Below are positions 63,536 to 64,000 of a stretch of DNA of 64,000 nt, in pieces. Both the position numbers and the translations under genes were made by a program. The stretch is from positions 1,736,001 to 1,800,000 of the forward strand of contig NZ_CP092361.1 of NCBI RefSeq assembly GCF_022354465.1, written 5' to 3'. Within the stretch, counting starts at the first letter, position 1, and each line of letters starts with the position of its first letter. The notes beneath the pieces are model-generated. The model had not been told where the DNA came from. It saw only the letters and a list, made by a program, of their open reading frames with translations, and did not search any database. Source of the stretch: Wielerella bovis. GTDB lineage: Bacteria > Pseudomonadota > Gammaproteobacteria > Burkholderiales > Neisseriaceae.

Positions 63536-64000
63536 ATGATAAATCAACAATTTTATATCGGCATTATGTCTGGCACCAGCATGGACGGTGCGGACGCGGT
63601 TTTAATCGCCATGAATGGTACGCAATGGCAAGGTGCGCTTGCCCACGCTTTTGTGCCCTATTCAGGCAGCCTGAAAACACGTTTGTTGGATTTGCAAAAT
63701 CATGGCGACAAGGAATTGCATCGCAGTCAAATGCTGGCGATTGAATTGTCGGAAATTTATGCCCAAGTGGTGCAGCAATTATTGCGTGAACAACAAATGC
63801 AGCCTGAAAACATTACTGCGATTGGTTGTCATGGACAAACCGTTCGCCACGCGCCCGAATGCGGATACAGTATTCAACTGGCGAATTTGTCCGTGCTGGC
63901 GGAACGCACGGGCATTTTTACCATTGGCGATTTTCGTAGTCGTGATTTGGCTGCGGGTGGACAAGGTGCGCCGCTTGTGCCAGCGTTTCATCAAGCCTTG
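63536..64000 (+). CDS. anmK: Anhydro-N-acetylmuramic acid kinase (partial, 3' end beyond window)
   Basis: 155 codons to the window edge, starting MINQQFYIGIMSGTSMDGADAVL, the ATP-binding signature of AnmK. Further AIGCHGQTVRHAPE and GDFRSRDLAAGGQGAPLVP agree. It phosphorylates anhydro-MurNAc during cell-wall recycling. Internal DUS encode SGSLKT and MQPENI. Confidence 0.95.
   Translation, partial: MINQQFYIGIMSGTSMDGADAVLIAMNGTQWQGALAHAFVPYSGSLKTRLLDLQNHGDKELHRSQMLAIELSEIYAQVVQQLLREQQMQPENITAIGCHGQTVRHAPECGYSIQLANLSVLAERTGIFTIGDFRSRDLAAGGQGAPLVPAFHQAL

Noticed and set aside
1..64000. CRISPR array, tRNA, rRNA or prophage
   Set aside because: No regularly spaced direct repeats, no cloverleaf or rRNA stretches and no phage genes were seen; the frequent 12-mer is the uptake sequence.

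Overview
The window is a chromosomal segment from a member of the Neisseriaceae with a Kingella-type DNA-uptake dialect. The 12-mer AGGCAGCCTGAA (complement TTCAGGCTGCCT, the AG-kingDUS) occurs many dozens of times, both between and inside genes. Gene content and local order also resemble Neisseria: misR/misS, fnr next to hemN, hprK-rapZ, a hybrid Prx5-glutaredoxin beside a dihydrolipoyl dehydrogenase, cspA-clpS-clpA, and pilF-pilG-pilD-coaE-zapD. Base composition is AT-leaning. I see no rRNA, tRNA, prophage, CRISPR array or full insertion sequence. Species cannot be fixed from this window.

Layout. 1-8.2 kb: a Pat-type acetyltransferase cut by the window edge, a family-4 glycosyltransferase, a DUF7832-like protein, rsgA, a DUF3465 protein, an OFA-type MFS transporter and galE. 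8.4-13.5 kb: the MisS/MisR two-component system, then fnr divergent from hemN with a perfect FNR box between them. 13.5-19 kb: an RNA m5C methyltransferase, two uncharacterised genes, an aromatic amino-acid permease, the heptose adenylyltransferase and a B3/4-domain protein. 19-29.6 kb: a 162-bp MITE, a decayed copy of the ychF 3' end, a PseG-PseH fusion, a sugar kinase, ychF, an EamA transporter, proC, pyrC, dinB, iscX, nnrD and plsC. 30-41.2 kb: a TPR/GT9 protein, mnmC (oxidoreductase part), a FUSC protein, a GT39 protein, hprK-rapZ and glnD. 41.2-49.8 kb: a 700-bp repeat island, an HlyD adaptor, a TetR regulator, fbp, lpd, a candidate small RNA, prx-grx, dsbC and a TIGR01244 protein. 49.8-64 kb: cspA, clpS-clpA, murB, yciO, pncC, zapD, coaE, the pilD-pilG-pilF cluster, a DUF455-crcB-FKBP operon, lolA and anmK (cut by the edge).

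Three kinds of repeat shape the intergenic DNA. Inverted DUS pairs sit behind most genes and probably act as terminators. Correia-like elements (about 100-107 bp, ends TATAGTG...CACTATA) occur in about a dozen full, partial and collapsed copies. A second inverted-repeat element of about 85-90 bp (GTAGGTYGGATTCTTGAATCC type) is repeatedly hit or abutted by the Correia-like element.

The most notable finding is at 46.83-47.03 kb, minus strand. A near-consensus promoter overlaps the end of the peroxiredoxin gene and is followed by two tandem hairpins and a strong terminator. The hairpins have different but fully paired stems and an identical CU-rich, anti-Shine-Dalgarno loop, which suggests a structured regulatory RNA. 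Other points of interest are an in-frame amber codon in an otherwise intact pilD, the ychF remnant beside the pseudaminic-acid fusion gene, collapsed Correia ends, and uptake sequences that encode protein features such as a lipobox and stop codons.
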